A DNA stretch of 64,000 bases, from NCBI RefSeq assembly GCF_900167255.1, contig NZ_FUYB01000001.1:337632-401631 (forward strand), read 5' to 3'. Under the pieces are notes generated by a model, which searched no databases, was not told where the DNA came from, and was given only the letters and a program-made list of their open reading frames with translations. Source of the DNA: Thiothrix eikelboomii (GTDB taxonomy: Bacteria > Pseudomonadota > Gammaproteobacteria > Thiotrichales > Thiotrichaceae). Below, piece after piece: positions 26,870 to 35,746 of this stretch (position 1 is the stretch's first letter; each line of letters opens with the position of its first letter). Both the position numbers and the translations under genes were made by a program.

Positions 26870-27346
26870 TTAATTATCGAGTAGCTTTTTTAGATCAGCA
26901 TGCTTAGCGCTTAACTCACGGACTAATTCATCTAAGCTACGAATCACAAACTCCAGCAAATTAGTTGAAATATACGGCTCCTCAATCCGTAGACGGCTGT
27001 ACATTTGGCGCTTAATTTCTAGTAGCTGTGCACCTGACTCACCGGTTTTTAAACGCACAGTTCGGGGGCGACGATCAAAAAACGACATTTCTCCCACCAA
27101 GCCCCCCGGAGAGATCGCACCAACTGCATATTCAGCCTCGCCATCCACTTGGAATAATTGAATAGAACCCCCAATCACCATATAAAAACTTGCGCCCACA
27201 TCGCCAATATCGGCGAGCATTTCATTTGCACCCAACTCAACAAAGCGCATATAGTGTACAAATTTGCTGACTTCATCTTGTGTTAAGGCAGCACAAAACT
27301 CAACACAGGTATCTTGTACCTGTTTTATCAAATCGTCGTTAGACAT
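26870..27346 (-). CDS. Single-domain cyclic nucleotide-binding protein
   Basis: 158 aa from ATG 27346 (MSNDDLIKQVQ), preceded by GGGAG; the frame stays open further upstream without similarity. Residues about 25-125 form a cNMP-binding beta-roll: GANEMLADIGDVGASFYMVI, then the phosphate-binding-cassette position GLVGEMSFFDRRPRTVR. There is no HTH, kinase or channel domain, so it is a stand-alone sensor that would act by protein contact. Ligand binding is not certain. It is divergent from ibaG. Confidence 0.8.
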   Translation of the reverse strand: MSNDDLIKQVQDTCVEFCAALTQDEVSKFVHYMRFVELGANEMLADIGDVGASFYMVIGGSIQLFQVDGEAEYAVGAISPGGLVGEMSFFDRRPRTVRLKTGESGAQLLEIKRQMYSRLRIEEPYISTNLLEFVIRSLDELVRELSAKHADLKKLLDN

Positions 27347-27472
27347 TGATGCTCCCAAACTTCCCAACAGTAGACTCCAAGCATTATATGCGCTATAAGC
27401 GAGAAAAGAGCAAGTGCTGGCTATTAGCCTTGTTAGACCCAATTTTCAAGCGATCAAAGGCATAGATTTTTC

Positions 27473-27715
27473 ATGAGTATTAGTAATGATGCAGTCACAC
27501 AACTCATCCACACTCGACTACCCGATGCACAGATTGAAGTGCAGGGTGATGGCTATAAATATCAAGCTGAAGTTATCAGCTCCAGCTTTCAAGGCTTGAG
27601 CAAAGTGAAACGTCATCAATTAATTTATGCAGCGGTTAATGAGGCTATTACCTCAGGGCAATTACATGCGTTGACGATTACTGCTTATACCCCTGAAGAA
27701 AAAGCAGCCCTTTAA
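27473..27715 (+). CDS. ibaG: BolA/IbaG family protein
   Basis: 80 aa. It has the short BolA fold of the IbaG (YrbA) subgroup, with VQGDGYKYQAEVIS, then the FQGLSKVKRHQLIYAAV helix-turn-helix-like segment. IbaG-type proteins bind [2Fe-2S] clusters with monothiol glutaredoxins and are linked to acid stress and iron-sulphur trafficking. In many gammaproteobacteria it sits next to murA; here it precedes a LOG-like gene instead. Family call is good; BolA versus IbaG is inferred from length and motif. Confidence 0.88.
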   Translation: MSISNDAVTQLIHTRLPDAQIEVQGDGYKYQAEVISSSFQGLSKVKRHQLIYAAVNEAITSGQLHALTITAYTPEEKAAL

Positions 27716-27758
27716 TTGCTGAACCAACTCACACCTCTTAGACAAGAAGAATAAGGTT

Positions 27759-28484
27759 ATGGATCAAGAAACACGTGCACAGCACCCCGTCTTACGCCCC
27801 ATTGACGATAAAGAATTGGCTCGTGAAAGCTGGAAAATTTTTCAGATCATGGGTGAGTTTGTAGAAGGTTTTGAGCGTCTAGCGCGGATACGCCCTTCAG
27901 TAAGTATTTTCGGCTCAGCCCGTACTCCACGTGATCACCCTTTATACTTATTAACCGTGGAGGTGGCACGCAAGCTATCTGATGCTGGCTTTGCCGTTGT
28001 CAGTGGTGGTGGGCCGGGTTTAATGGAGGCGGCCAATAAAGGTGCTCAAGGTGGAAAATCACCCAGTATTGGCTTGAACATCCAACTGCCCAAAGAGCAA
28101 AGCGGGAATGCTTATCAGGATATTTCTTTGTATTTCCGTCACTTTTTTTCGCGCAAAGTGATGTTTGTGAAATATGCTTCTGCCTATGTGGTGATGCCCG
28201 GGGGTTTTGGGACTTTAGATGAGTTAGCAGAGATTTTAACTTTAGTCCAAACCAGCAAAACTCAGCGCATCCCCATTGTATTAGTACATACCCCGTTTTG
28301 GACTGGCCTAATTGAATGGTTCAAAACCACTTTGGTCGCAGAAAGCACTATTTCGCCACAGGATTTAGACTTATTTGTCCTCTTAGATGATGCTGATGCG
28401 ATTGTTAATTACATTTTCCAACACTATGAGCGCACCGTTTCTGGGCCTACTGCAGAAGAGCGTGCCAATCAGATGGAGCTATAA
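27759..28484 (+). CDS. LOG/TIGR00730 family Rossmann-fold protein
   Basis: 241 aa. It has the two hallmark motifs SGGGPGLMEAANKGA (about residue 85) and MPGGFGTLDELAEI (about residue 145). Members hydrolyse nucleoside 5'-monophosphates to base and ribose 5-phosphate, as in cytokinin-activating LOG; bacterial versions such as PpnN degrade purine nucleotides. The N-terminal extension of about 40 residues before VSIFGSARTPRD is common in proteobacterial members. It is followed two bases later by the DUF2782 gene. Confidence 0.92.
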   Translation: MDQETRAQHPVLRPIDDKELARESWKIFQIMGEFVEGFERLARIRPSVSIFGSARTPRDHPLYLLTVEVARKLSDAGFAVVSGGGPGLMEAANKGAQGGKSPSIGLNIQLPKEQSGNAYQDISLYFRHFFSRKVMFVKYASAYVVMPGGFGTLDELAEILTLVQTSKTQRIPIVLVHTPFWTGLIEWFKTTLVAESTISPQDLDLFVLLDDADAIVNYIFQHYERTVSGPTAEERANQMEL

Positions 28485-28486
28485 TA

Positions 28487-28807
28487 ATGAAAAATAACCG
28501 CTTGACGTATTTGCTGGCAATTAACCTCTTAATCAGCAGCTCAAGTCTGTATGCTGAAACAGATACGACCGTGGCTGAAGAGGTGAATGGCAAAGTAAAA
28601 TTACAAACCATTCGCACTCAAGACCGCTTTGGCACGATTGAGGAAGAGCGGGTGCAAGCCATCGCCAGCACCGTGCAATATCTGCCCTCGAGTGGTGGCA
28701 ATGGCTATCATCTAATTGGCTCTGAAGCAGGCTCGACTTCGGTTAAAAGCGCCCATAGTGATAGCGATGAGTTAATGATTCCTAGCTGGCAAGTCTTTTC
28801 TTGGTAA
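28487..28807 (+). CDS. DUF2782 family secreted protein
   Basis: 106 aa with a signal peptide (cleaved near LYAE, residues 20-24). The short mature part contains DRFGTIEEERV and ends IPSWQVFSW, close to the family ending V-P-x-W-x-x-F-x-W. It is periplasmic and of unknown function. DUF2782 genes often sit next to thrB in gammaproteobacteria, as here with 10 bases between, which supports the assignment more than the weak overall similarity. Confidence 0.7.
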   Translation: MKNNRLTYLLAINLLISSSSLYAETDTTVAEEVNGKVKLQTIRTQDRFGTIEEERVQAIASTVQYLPSSGGNGYHLIGSEAGSTSVKSAHSDSDELMIPSWQVFSW

Positions 28808-28817
28808 TTGGCTAGCG

Positions 28818-29783
28818 ATGTCTGTTTTTACTCCCGTGAATGCTCAGGAGCTCACTGAGTTCTTGAGTCATTATGCTGTCGGTGAACTCCTGAATTATCA
28901 AGGTATTGCTGCTGGCGTTGAAAACAGTAATTTTTTTGTCACCACTACCTCAGGCACTTATGTCTTAACCCTGTTTGAGCAGCATGCGCCTGCAGAACTT
29001 GTGTATTTTCTGCAAGTGATGCAACACATGGCCAAGGCTCAGTTGCCGATTGCAGCCCCCATCCGTGATACGACCGGCCAACTTCTGCGAATCTGCAACA
29101 CCAAACCCGCTGCCTTAATTACTTGCTTAGTTGGAGAAACACTGGATCAACAGCAACCTAGTACACTGCAATGCGCTGCAATGGGTAGTATATTGGCTCA
29201 GATTCATTTAGTGGGGCAGAGTTTTCCACTGAAACGCCCCCCTGATCGCGGCCACGAATGGCGGCTGCAAACAGCTAAGCGCTTACTACCGTTAGCCGAA
29301 CCGAGTGATCTAGCACTCCTCACCCGAACACTACGCAATCAACACACCTTAAATTTTAAAAACTTACCCACTGGGCTGATCCATGCTGATTTATTCCGTG
29401 ATAATACGCTTTTTTTAAATGCGCAACTGAGTGGGGTACTGGATTGGTATTATGCTTGCGATGATTGTTGGCTATATGATTTAGCGATTGTGGTGAATGA
29501 TTGGTGCTGCTTTGAAAATGGTGCTTTGGATACTGAACGCTTAACGGCTTGTTTACACGCTTATCATCAGCTTCGCCCGCTGACCCAACCAGAGGCCGTG
29601 CAATGGCCAAGTATGTTAGAAGCTGCTGCCTTGCGCTTTTGGTTATCGCGTCTAGTGGCTATCCTTGAGCCACGGGTTGGCAGCCTAGTCCTACAAAAAG
29701 ATCCCTTAGAATTTCGCCAAAAACTTGAACAACGCCAACTAGAAACAGCTTTGATTCGCGCTTGTTGGGTAGGCGCGGTATAA
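28818..29783 (+). CDS. thrB: Homoserine kinase, APH-type ThrB
   Basis: 321 aa of the ThrB2 type, an aminoglycoside phosphotransferase-like fold unlike the GHMP kinase of E. coli. It begins MSVFTPVNAQELTEFLSHY, has GVENSNFFV for nucleotide binding, the catalytic-loop GLIHADLFRDNTLF and the metal-binding VLDWYYACDD. It phosphorylates homoserine in threonine synthesis. It follows DUF2782 as in Pseudomonas-type gene orders and is followed by a TusA-like gene. Confidence 0.93.
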   Translation: MSVFTPVNAQELTEFLSHYAVGELLNYQGIAAGVENSNFFVTTTSGTYVLTLFEQHAPAELVYFLQVMQHMAKAQLPIAAPIRDTTGQLLRICNTKPAALITCLVGETLDQQQPSTLQCAAMGSILAQIHLVGQSFPLKRPPDRGHEWRLQTAKRLLPLAEPSDLALLTRTLRNQHTLNFKNLPTGLIHADLFRDNTLFLNAQLSGVLDWYYACDDCWLYDLAIVVNDWCCFENGALDTERLTACLHAYHQLRPLTQPEAVQWPSMLEAAALRFWLSRLVAILEPRVGSLVLQKDPLEFRQKLEQRQLETALIRACWVGAV

Positions 29784-29817
29784 TTTAAGTCTTATCCTAG
29801 CCTAAACTTTAATTGCC

Positions 29818-30054
29818 ATGTCCCAAACAGTGACTCTCGATGCTCGGCGTTTGCTCTGTCCTCTACCCGTCATTCGTGTTCAACAAGCGATTGAACAACT
29901 ACCTGTAGGTACGATACTTACCGTTTATTGTACGGATCCGGGTGCTTTACATGATGTTCCTGCTTGGGCGCGCATTCATGGTCATACCTTACTTGAAACG
30001 CGAACTGAAGGCCGCGACTATATTATTAGTCTACAACTCGAGACAAGCCGATGA
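29818..30054 (+). CDS. TusA-family sulfurtransferase-like protein (first paralogue)
   Basis: 78 aa. The motif LDARRLLCPLPVIRVQQAI includes the persulfide-carrying cysteine in CPxP, and TVYCTDPGALHDVPAWAR follows. TusA-like proteins relay sulfur for tRNA thiolation, molybdopterin, or sulfur oxidation with DsrEFH or Hdr. It overlaps a CDF efflux gene by four bases, and a second TusA is encoded at 51064-51294. Which is the tRNA-modification TusA is unclear; the second is closer to the canonical motif. Confidence 0.87.
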   Translation: MSQTVTLDARRLLCPLPVIRVQQAIEQLPVGTILTVYCTDPGALHDVPAWARIHGHTLLETRTEGRDYIISLQLETSR

Positions 30055-31214
30055 AGCCCAGCTTACCCCTCTCCAACGCTGACTCCGCAGAAAATAATGT
30101 GCGCCAACAGACCACTCAGCGAGTGGCTTTGGTAGGGATGGGTGTCAATATCATTCTAGTGATTGCACAAATCCTCGGCGGTATTTTCACTCACTCACAA
30201 GCACTGATTGCCGATGCCATGCATACGCTCTCTGATCTAGTGGGGGATGTGATTGTTCTATTCGCTGCTCATCATGCAGGCAAAAAAGCGGATGCAGATC
30301 ACCCGTATGGACATGGGCGGATTGAAACTTTAGCCACGGTGGTTTTGGGTTTACTACTAAGCGGGGTTGCAGTGGTCATCCTCTTGCAGGCATGGGGTAG
30401 ACTAATGGGCGAAGCGCCACTGGTTGTACCGGATGCCAGTGCTATGTTTTTTGCGGGTTTAGCGATTTTAGGCAAAGAAGGTTTGTATCAATACACCGTG
30501 CGAGTTGCTAAAAAAATTCGCTCACCGCTGCTCAAAGCCAGTGCTTGGCATCATCGCTCCGATGCATTCTCTTCGGTCTTGGTACTGGTGGCGATTGCAG
30601 GTACGCAATTCGGTTATGCTTGGCTGGACGCTGTAGCTGCCATTATTATTGCGATCATGATTCTTTATATGGCGCTGCAATTATTGCTAGAAAGCACCCG
30701 TGAATTAGTGGATACCGGGCTTGCCCCTGAAGAGTCTAATAAGATTATTGAGTATATTCATACGCTCCCCGGCGTTGAAGATCTGCATCTGCTACGTACC
30801 CGCAAAATGGGGGGTAATGTTTTTGCTGATGCACATATTCAGGTTGCCAGCCATATTAGCGTATCGGAAGGTCACAAAATTGCTGAATATGTCACCCATC
30901 AATTAGAGAGTCATTTTCCAGAAGTCACCGATGTGACGGTACATATTGACCCCGAAGATGATGAGGCTGGTGAGATCAGTGTCGACTTACCGAGTCGACA
31001 AGAAGTGATCCAAGCCCTGCAAGCACAGCCACTCGCTCAAGGACTTCAAACCTCGATTCATCACCTTGTGATGCATTATCTAGATGGAAAAATCGAATTA
31101 GAGGTTTATCTACAAACGACACCGCCTCCCGCCCTACTCCGTGACTTCAAACAAGCCTGCACTCAGCTTCCTTATCTTGGCTCTGTTAAATTCTATACAG
31201 AGATTGCTTACTAA
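30051..31214 (+). CDS. Cation diffusion facilitator (CDF) metal efflux protein
   Basis: 387 aa. Six N-terminal membrane helices hold the metal site motifs DAMHTLSDLVGD (helix II) and HHRSDAFSS (helix V), as in FieF/YiiP. A C-terminal cytoplasmic domain contains HIDPEDD and is longer than in FieF by about 80 residues. It exports divalent metals such as zinc or iron in exchange for protons. It overlaps the TusA-like gene by four bases. Its stop codon is inside a hairpin that also overlaps the NtrC site of glnA. Confidence 0.92.
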   Translation: MKPSLPLSNADSAENNVRQQTTQRVALVGMGVNIILVIAQILGGIFTHSQALIADAMHTLSDLVGDVIVLFAAHHAGKKADADHPYGHGRIETLATVVLGLLLSGVAVVILLQAWGRLMGEAPLVVPDASAMFFAGLAILGKEGLYQYTVRVAKKIRSPLLKASAWHHRSDAFSSVLVLVAIAGTQFGYAWLDAVAAIIIAIMILYMALQLLLESTRELVDTGLAPEESNKIIEYIHTLPGVEDLHLLRTRKMGGNVFADAHIQVASHISVSEGHKIAEYVTHQLESHFPEVTDVTVHIDPEDDEAGEISVDLPSRQEVIQALQAQPLAQGLQTSIHHLVMHYLDGKIELEVYLQTTPPPALLRDFKQACTQLPYLGSVKFYTEIAY

Positions 31215-31236
31215 TGGTGCGAAAGAATATTATGGC

Positions 31237-31251
31237 GCACCATTATTGTGC
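31237..31251. promoter_or_regulatory. NtrC-type enhancer site upstream of glnA
   Basis: GCAC-CATTATT-GTGC fits the NtrC consensus GCAC-N7-GTGC exactly. Its centre is 61 bases from the -24 GG of the glnA sigma-54 promoter, near -86 from the predicted start. It overlaps the right arm of a 10-bp inverted repeat (31212-31221 with 31236-31245) that may end the CDF transcript. Confidence 0.7.
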
Positions 31252-31303
31252 TTTTAAATAACCAACTGTCCGTGTTTACGCTAGAAAACAAGCTATTAGC
31301 AAA

Positions 31304-31319
31304 TGGCATAAGGTTTGCA
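31304..31319 (+). promoter_or_regulatory. Sigma-54 (-24/-12) promoter of glnA
   Basis: TGGCATAAGGTTTGCA has GG at 31305-31306 and GC at 31317-31318 with exactly 10 bases between, as sigma-54 promoters need. Predicted transcription start is about 31330, leaving a 57-base leader to the glnA ATG. Together with the NtrC-type site it shows nitrogen-regulated expression. Confidence 0.85.
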
Positions 31320-31386
31320 TATAATTCACCACTTTTCTGGTTTTTTTGACCATTGACCCATTTCTGCAATTTCAGGAGACAACAAC

Positions 31387-32796
31387 ATGTCTGTACAAGA
31401 CGTCATGAACCTCATCGAAGAAGCGAATGTCAAATACGTTGACTTCCGCTTTACTGACACTCGCGGCAAAGAGCATCACGTGTCTGTGCCTATCAGTGAA
31501 TTCAATGAAGACATTTTCGAAGATGGTAAAATGTTCGATGGTTCCTCCATTGCTGGCTGGAAAGGTATTAATGAGTCCGACATGATCCTGATGCCAGATC
31601 CAGAATCTGCTTTCATCGACCCTTTCTTCCAAGATGTTACTTTAAATATCACTTGCGGTATCGTTGATCCAGCGACGATGGAAGGCTATGAGCGTGATCC
31701 GCGTTCGATTGCTATGCGCGCTGAATCCTATTTAAAATCCACTGGCATTGCTGATACGGCTTATTTTGGTCCAGAACCTGAATTCTTTATTTTTGATGAT
31801 GTCCGTTGGGGTGCAGATACCAGTGGTTGTTTCGTTAAAGTTGACTCAGTAGAAGCGGGTTGGAACTCTAGCAAAGAATATCCCGATGGCAATATGGGGC
31901 ATCGTCCGGGTATCAAAGGTGGCTATTTCCCAGTGCCACCGGTGGATTCTTTCCAAGATATTCGCGCAACCATGTGTAATATTTTAGAAGAAGTGGGTGT
32001 TCCGGTTGAAGTCCATCACCATGAAGTCGCAACTGCCGGTCAGTGCGAAATCGGGACTCGTTTCTCTACGATGGTCAAACGTGCTGATTGGGTCCAACGT
32101 CAAAAATACGTGATCCACAATGTGGCGCATCAATATGGCAAAACCGTAACCTTTATGCCTAAGCCGATCGTAGGTGACAACGGTTCTGGTATGCACGTAC
32201 ATATGTCTTTAGCTAAAGACGGCACGAATACTTTCGCGGGTGAGGGTTATGCAGGTTTATCGGAAACGGCACTGTATTATATCGGCGGTGTGATTAAACA
32301 TGCGAAAGCGCTGAATGCTTTCTGTAATCCTGGTACTAATTCGTATAAGCGTCTAGTTCCCGGTTTTGAAGCACCCGTTATGTTGGCTTATTCTGCACGT
32401 AACCGTTCTGCGTCAATTCGTATTCCGTTCGTGTCTAGCCCGAAAGGTCGTCGTATCGAAGTTCGCTTCCCCGATCCAAGTGCTAACCCCTATCTTGCGT
32501 TCGCAGCGCTGATGATGGCTGGCTTAGATGGTATCAAAAACAAAATCCATCCGGGCGAAGCGATGGACAAAGACTTATACGATCTGCCACCTGAAGAAGA
32601 CAAATTAATTCCAAAAGTTTGCCACTCTTTAGACATGGCCTTAGACGCACTGGATAAAGATCGTGAGTTCTTATTAGCGGGTGGCGTGTTCTCTAATGAC
32701 ATGATCGACGCTTATATCGAGCTGAAAACTCAAGAAGTGACTCGTTTCCGCATGACGACTCACCCTGTTGAATACGATATGTATTACAGCTGCTAA
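31387..32796 (+). CDS. glnA: Glutamine synthetase, type I
   Basis: 469 aa, the expected length for GSI-beta. Motifs: [15 protein letters not shown] near the N-terminus, [17 protein letters not shown], the nucleotide region [14 protein letters not shown], and the adenylylation loop DLYDLPPEE with the tyrosine modified by GlnE in enteric bacteria. It makes glutamine from glutamate, ammonia and ATP as a dodecamer. The promoter is sigma-54 type with an NtrC-like site, and a strong terminator follows. In many gammaproteobacteria glnA is adjacent to ntrBC; here 3.7 kb of accessory DNA separates them. Confidence 0.98.
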   Translation: MSVQDVMNLIEEANVKYVDFRFTDTRGKEHHVSVPISEFNEDIFEDGKMFDGSSIAGWKGINESDMILMPDPESAFIDPFFQDVTLNITCGIVDPATMEGYERDPRSIAMRAESYLKSTGIADTAYFGPEPEFFIFDDVRWGADTSGCFVKVDSVEAGWNSSKEYPDGNMGHRPGIKGGYFPVPPVDSFQDIRATMCNILEEVGVPVEVHHHEVATAGQCEIGTRFSTMVKRADWVQRQKYVIHNVAHQYGKTVTFMPKPIVGDNGSGMHVHMSLAKDGTNTFAGEGYAGLSETALYYIGGVIKHAKALNAFCNPGTNSYKRLVPGFEAPVMLAYSARNRSASIRIPFVSSPKGRRIEVRFPDPSANPYLAFAALMMAGLDGIKNKIHPGEAMDKDLYDLPPEEDKLIPKVCHSLDMALDALDKDREFLLAGGVFSNDMIDAYIELKTQEVTRFRMTTHPVEYDMYYSC

Positions 32797-32815
32797 GCGA
32801 TTCTCAGCTTTAATA

Positions 32816-32849
32816 CAAAGGCCGGACTATCGTTCGGCCTTTGTTTTTT
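32816..32849 (+). terminator. Rho-independent terminator of glnA
   Basis: CAAAGGCCG (32816-32824) pairs perfectly with CGGCCTTTG (32835-32843), followed by TTTTTT (32844-32849). It begins 19 bases after the glnA stop. Confidence 0.93.
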
Positions 32850-32884
32850 CTGGCTTTAAAATGGTGGGAATTCTGCCCACTGCA

Positions 32885-32913
32885 CGGACAAAACAGCTGA
32901 CAAACGGTATAAT
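32885..32913 (+). promoter_or_regulatory. Sigma-70 type promoter of the TIR-STAND gene
   Basis: TATAAT at 32908-32913 is a perfect -10 box, with CGGACA (four of six) at 32885-32890 at 17-base spacing. It gives the gene its own transcription, downstream of the glnA terminator, with a leader of about 28 bases. Confidence 0.6.
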
Positions 32914-32947
32914 TAAGCTCATCCCCAAGTGATCAGAGCTTGTTCAC

Positions 32948-35746
32948 ATGCCCAAAGTGTTCATCAGTTACAGCCACAAAGACGAAATATGGAAAAATCG
33001 TCTGCAAACCCAATTGGCCGTACTGGAAATGGAGGGTCTACTGTCGGTCTGGGAGGATCGTCGGATCGCCTTGGGGGATGACTGGTATCCAGAAATTGAA
33101 ACAGCGCTTAACACAGCCGATGTTGCCATCCTGTTGATCAGCGCTGATTTTCTCACGTCAAAATTCATTCGTGGTGAAGAAATACCGCGTTTGTTAAAAC
33201 GGCGTGAACAAGAGGGTATTAGGGTTATACCGCTGATCCTAAAACCTTGCCCTTGGGAGAAAGTCGCTTGGCTCAGCGCAATGCAAGGTGCGTCTAAAGA
33301 CAATGTGCCGCTCTCGGGTCTTTCCAAATATAAGCAAGATACTTTCTTATGCAAATTAGCTAAACAGATTCAAGGTTTGTTGGAAGAAAATAAACCACAA
33401 CCCAATAGCAAGCCTCCGATCAAAATTGACCGCCTACCGACTGTCAAGGGTAAGTTTTTAGGTCGTAAAAAAGACCTAAAGCTACTCAATGAAGCTTGGG
33501 CGAATGAGGCCACCCATATCGTCCAGCTCATCGCCCCGGGTGGTACAGGTAAAACTAAATTATTGCGCCACTGGCTCAACCAGACATCTAATATTCCTAA
33601 TCTAATTGCATGGTCGTTCTACTCGCAAGGTGTTAGTGCAAATAAGCAAATCTCCGTGACACCGTTTTTCGAGCATGCCTTCGAGAAACTGGGTTCACCC
33701 CGACAGGTTGCTGATTTTGTGAATGAAGCTGATCATAAACGAGTCAATAGATGGAAGGATATGGGTGAATACCTCGCAGAACTCTTACGAGATCAGCGTT
33801 GTGTACTGGTGTTAGATGGTTTAGAACCACTCCAACATCCAAGCAATAATAGAGGTTCGATCAAGGACAGCGCCATTCGTCATCTATTAAAAAGCCTTGC
33901 CATGCACAACAACAGCCTGTGCATTATCACCTCACGAATTGCTGTGTATGAACTCAGTGACTATCCGTCACCAAAAGTGATTTCTCATAAACTGCAAAAC
34001 CTCAACCAAAATGAGGGTGTGTCACTGCTCAGATCACTTGGGGTAAACGGTGACTTGAAGGAGCTACGTCAAGCGGTCAAGGAATATGGCCGCCATCCTT
34101 TAGCCTTGAGCATGTTAGGCAATCTGCTCCGCCTGCGTTATCAGGGCGATGTCCTTAAACGGAAGACCCTTAAAAATTTATCAACTCCATCTAAAAGCAG
34201 GCCAGAAAGCCGAGAGGCTTTCAAAGTGATGCAGGCCTACGAGGAATGGTTTTCAGGTACACCGGAGCTGGCTTTGCTGCGTTTATTAGGGTTATTTGAT
34301 CATCCTATCGACTTGGATGTCTTACAGGTCTTGTGGGATACACCGATTCCCGACTTGACCGCAGGCATTGATGAAGGCGAATGGCAACAGGCAGTGTCGA
34401 TTTTGCGTGAGGAACATCAGTTGCTGGCACAGCAAGACGGTGAAAAAGATCTCGATTGTCACCCGCTGATCCGTGAATACTTTGGTCAACAATTACGTGA
34501 GAAACAGCCACAAGCATGGCAACAAGCCCATGAAATCTTGTATGCCTACTACAAAGACCTTCCAGCTAAACACCACCCCGATACACTGGCAGAAATGCAA
34601 CCGCTATTCCATGCTATTGAGCATGGTTGCCATGCAGGTTTACATCAGCACGTATTTGACGAGATTTATTGGCCACGAATTAGCCGTGAAAAACAGTATT
34701 ACTTGAACAAAAAAGGGTTTATAGGGGATGATCTAGCGGTATTGACCCATTTCTTCACGCAGTTATGGGATAAACCGAGTAACTACTTAAATCTGAAAAC
34801 TCGAGCACATATATTACAAAGTATGGGACATCGTTTGCGAGCTTTAGGCAAACTGGCTGAGTCCATTAAGCCGTTTACGGCGGCCTTAAAACTGTATGAA
34901 AGCCTAGGTGACAGCCAAGAAACGACTATCACTGCCAGCAATCTGATTGAACCGCAATTGACCCTAGGGAATGTACGAGATGCTTTATTAAGTGCTCAAA
35001 GCGCAGCCCATTCAGAGGATCCTAAACTTATCCGGCGGTTACAAACCTTTTCCATTTTTGCCCGAACCCTGCATCAGGCAGGACAGCGACAGGAAGCCTA
35101 TGAGCAATTTCTAGAAGCCGAGCGCATTCAAACACTCGATGACCCGAAATACCTCTATTTGCATTCATTATCCAGCTTCCGTTTTTGTGAGTTATTGCTG
35201 GAACTACAGCAATTTGCTGAGGTAAAAAAACGTGCTCATTACGCGCTTGAGATTGCATTAGACAGTACCCATCCTTTGTATATTGGTCTCCACCAGCTAC
35301 TGATAGGGCGGAGTTTGCTGAACAATCAGTTGTTGGAAGCTGACGAATGGCTATCCAAAGCGTTGAATTCATTGCAGGAAGCGGGTAATCAAGACCATCT
35401 GCCCCGTGCTTATCTCGCCTACGCTACTCTATATCGTCACGCACAGAATTTTGAGCTTGCTCATACCCACTTGCAGGACATGTTCAACATCGCTAACAGC
35501 AGCGGGATGCGGCTGCATTTGACGGATTATCATTTGGAGATGGCGCGGTTGTTGGTGGCGGAAGTAACCCCTCCTAACCTCTCTTTATCAGCGGTGGAAC
35601 AAAACGCTGTTACCAAGAGAAGGGCGGGTGGGGTCGCTTCAAAGACGATTGCCTTTCATATCACTACCGCTGACAAACTCATCAAGGAAACAGGCTATCA
35701 CCGCCGAAACGCAGAACTCACTAAGTTAAAGTACTACCTAGGTTAA
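32948..35746 (+). CDS. TIR-STAND NTPase-TPR protein, putative antiphage effector
   Basis: 932 aa in three parts. Residues 1 to about 145 are a TIR domain (FISYSHKDE, then LLISADFLTSKFI and an acidic pair E77/E78 that could hold the catalytic glutamate of NAD-degrading TIRs). Residues about 165-420 are an NB-ARC/STAND ATPase: Walker A GGTGKTK (198-204), Walker B VLVLDGLE, sensor IITSR330 and GRHPLALSML. A winged-helix-like stretch follows, then TPR-like helices from about 610 to the end. This order is that of ligand-triggered immune effectors: the repeats sense, the NTPase oligomerises, the TIR depletes NAD or makes a signal. No partner gene is adjacent. A palindromic repeat is embedded near residues 873-896. 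Confidence 0.85.
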   Translation: MPKVFISYSHKDEIWKNRLQTQLAVLEMEGLLSVWEDRRIALGDDWYPEIETALNTADVAILLISADFLTSKFIRGEEIPRLLKRREQEGIRVIPLILKPCPWEKVAWLSAMQGASKDNVPLSGLSKYKQDTFLCKLAKQIQGLLEENKPQPNSKPPIKIDRLPTVKGKFLGRKKDLKLLNEAWANEATHIVQLIAPGGTGKTKLLRHWLNQTSNIPNLIAWSFYSQGVSANKQISVTPFFEHAFEKLGSPRQVADFVNEADHKRVNRWKDMGEYLAELLRDQRCVLVLDGLEPLQHPSNNRGSIKDSAIRHLLKSLAMHNNSLCIITSRIAVYELSDYPSPKVISHKLQNLNQNEGVSLLRSLGVNGDLKELRQAVKEYGRHPLALSMLGNLLRLRYQGDVLKRKTLKNLSTPSKSRPESREAFKVMQAYEEWFSGTPELALLRLLGLFDHPIDLDVLQVLWDTPIPDLTAGIDEGEWQQAVSILREEHQLLAQQDGEKDLDCHPLIREYFGQQLREKQPQAWQQAHEILYAYYKDLPAKHHPDTLAEMQPLFHAIEHGCHAGLHQHVFDEIYWPRISREKQYYLNKKGFIGDDLAVLTHFFTQLWDKPSNYLNLKTRAHILQSMGHRLRALGKLAESIKPFTAALKLYESLGDSQETTITASNLIEPQLTLGNVRDALLSAQSAAHSEDPKLIRRLQTFSIFARTLHQAGQRQEAYEQFLEAERIQTLDDPKYLYLHSLSSFRFCELLLELQQFAEVKKRAHYALEIALDSTHPLYIGLHQLLIGRSLLNNQLLEADEWLSKALNSLQEAGNQDHLPRAYLAYATLYRHAQNFELAHTHLQDMFNIANSSGMRLHLTDYHLEMARLLVAEVTPPNLSLSAVEQNAVTKRRAGGVASKTIAFHITTADKLIKETGYHRRNAELTKLKYYLG
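35567..35634. repeat. REP-like palindrome inside the TPR region of the TIR-STAND gene
   Basis: The arm ACCCCTCCTAACCTCTCTT (35567-35585) pairs imperfectly with AAGAGAAGGGCGGGTGGGGT (35615-35634), with about 16 pairs including a five-pair C/G end and a five-pair inner end. The composition matches the intergenic inverted repeat at 3958-4062. Here it is read in frame, encoding a low-similarity linker (PPNLSLSAVEQNAV, then KRRAGG) between TPR helices. Confidence 0.6.
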
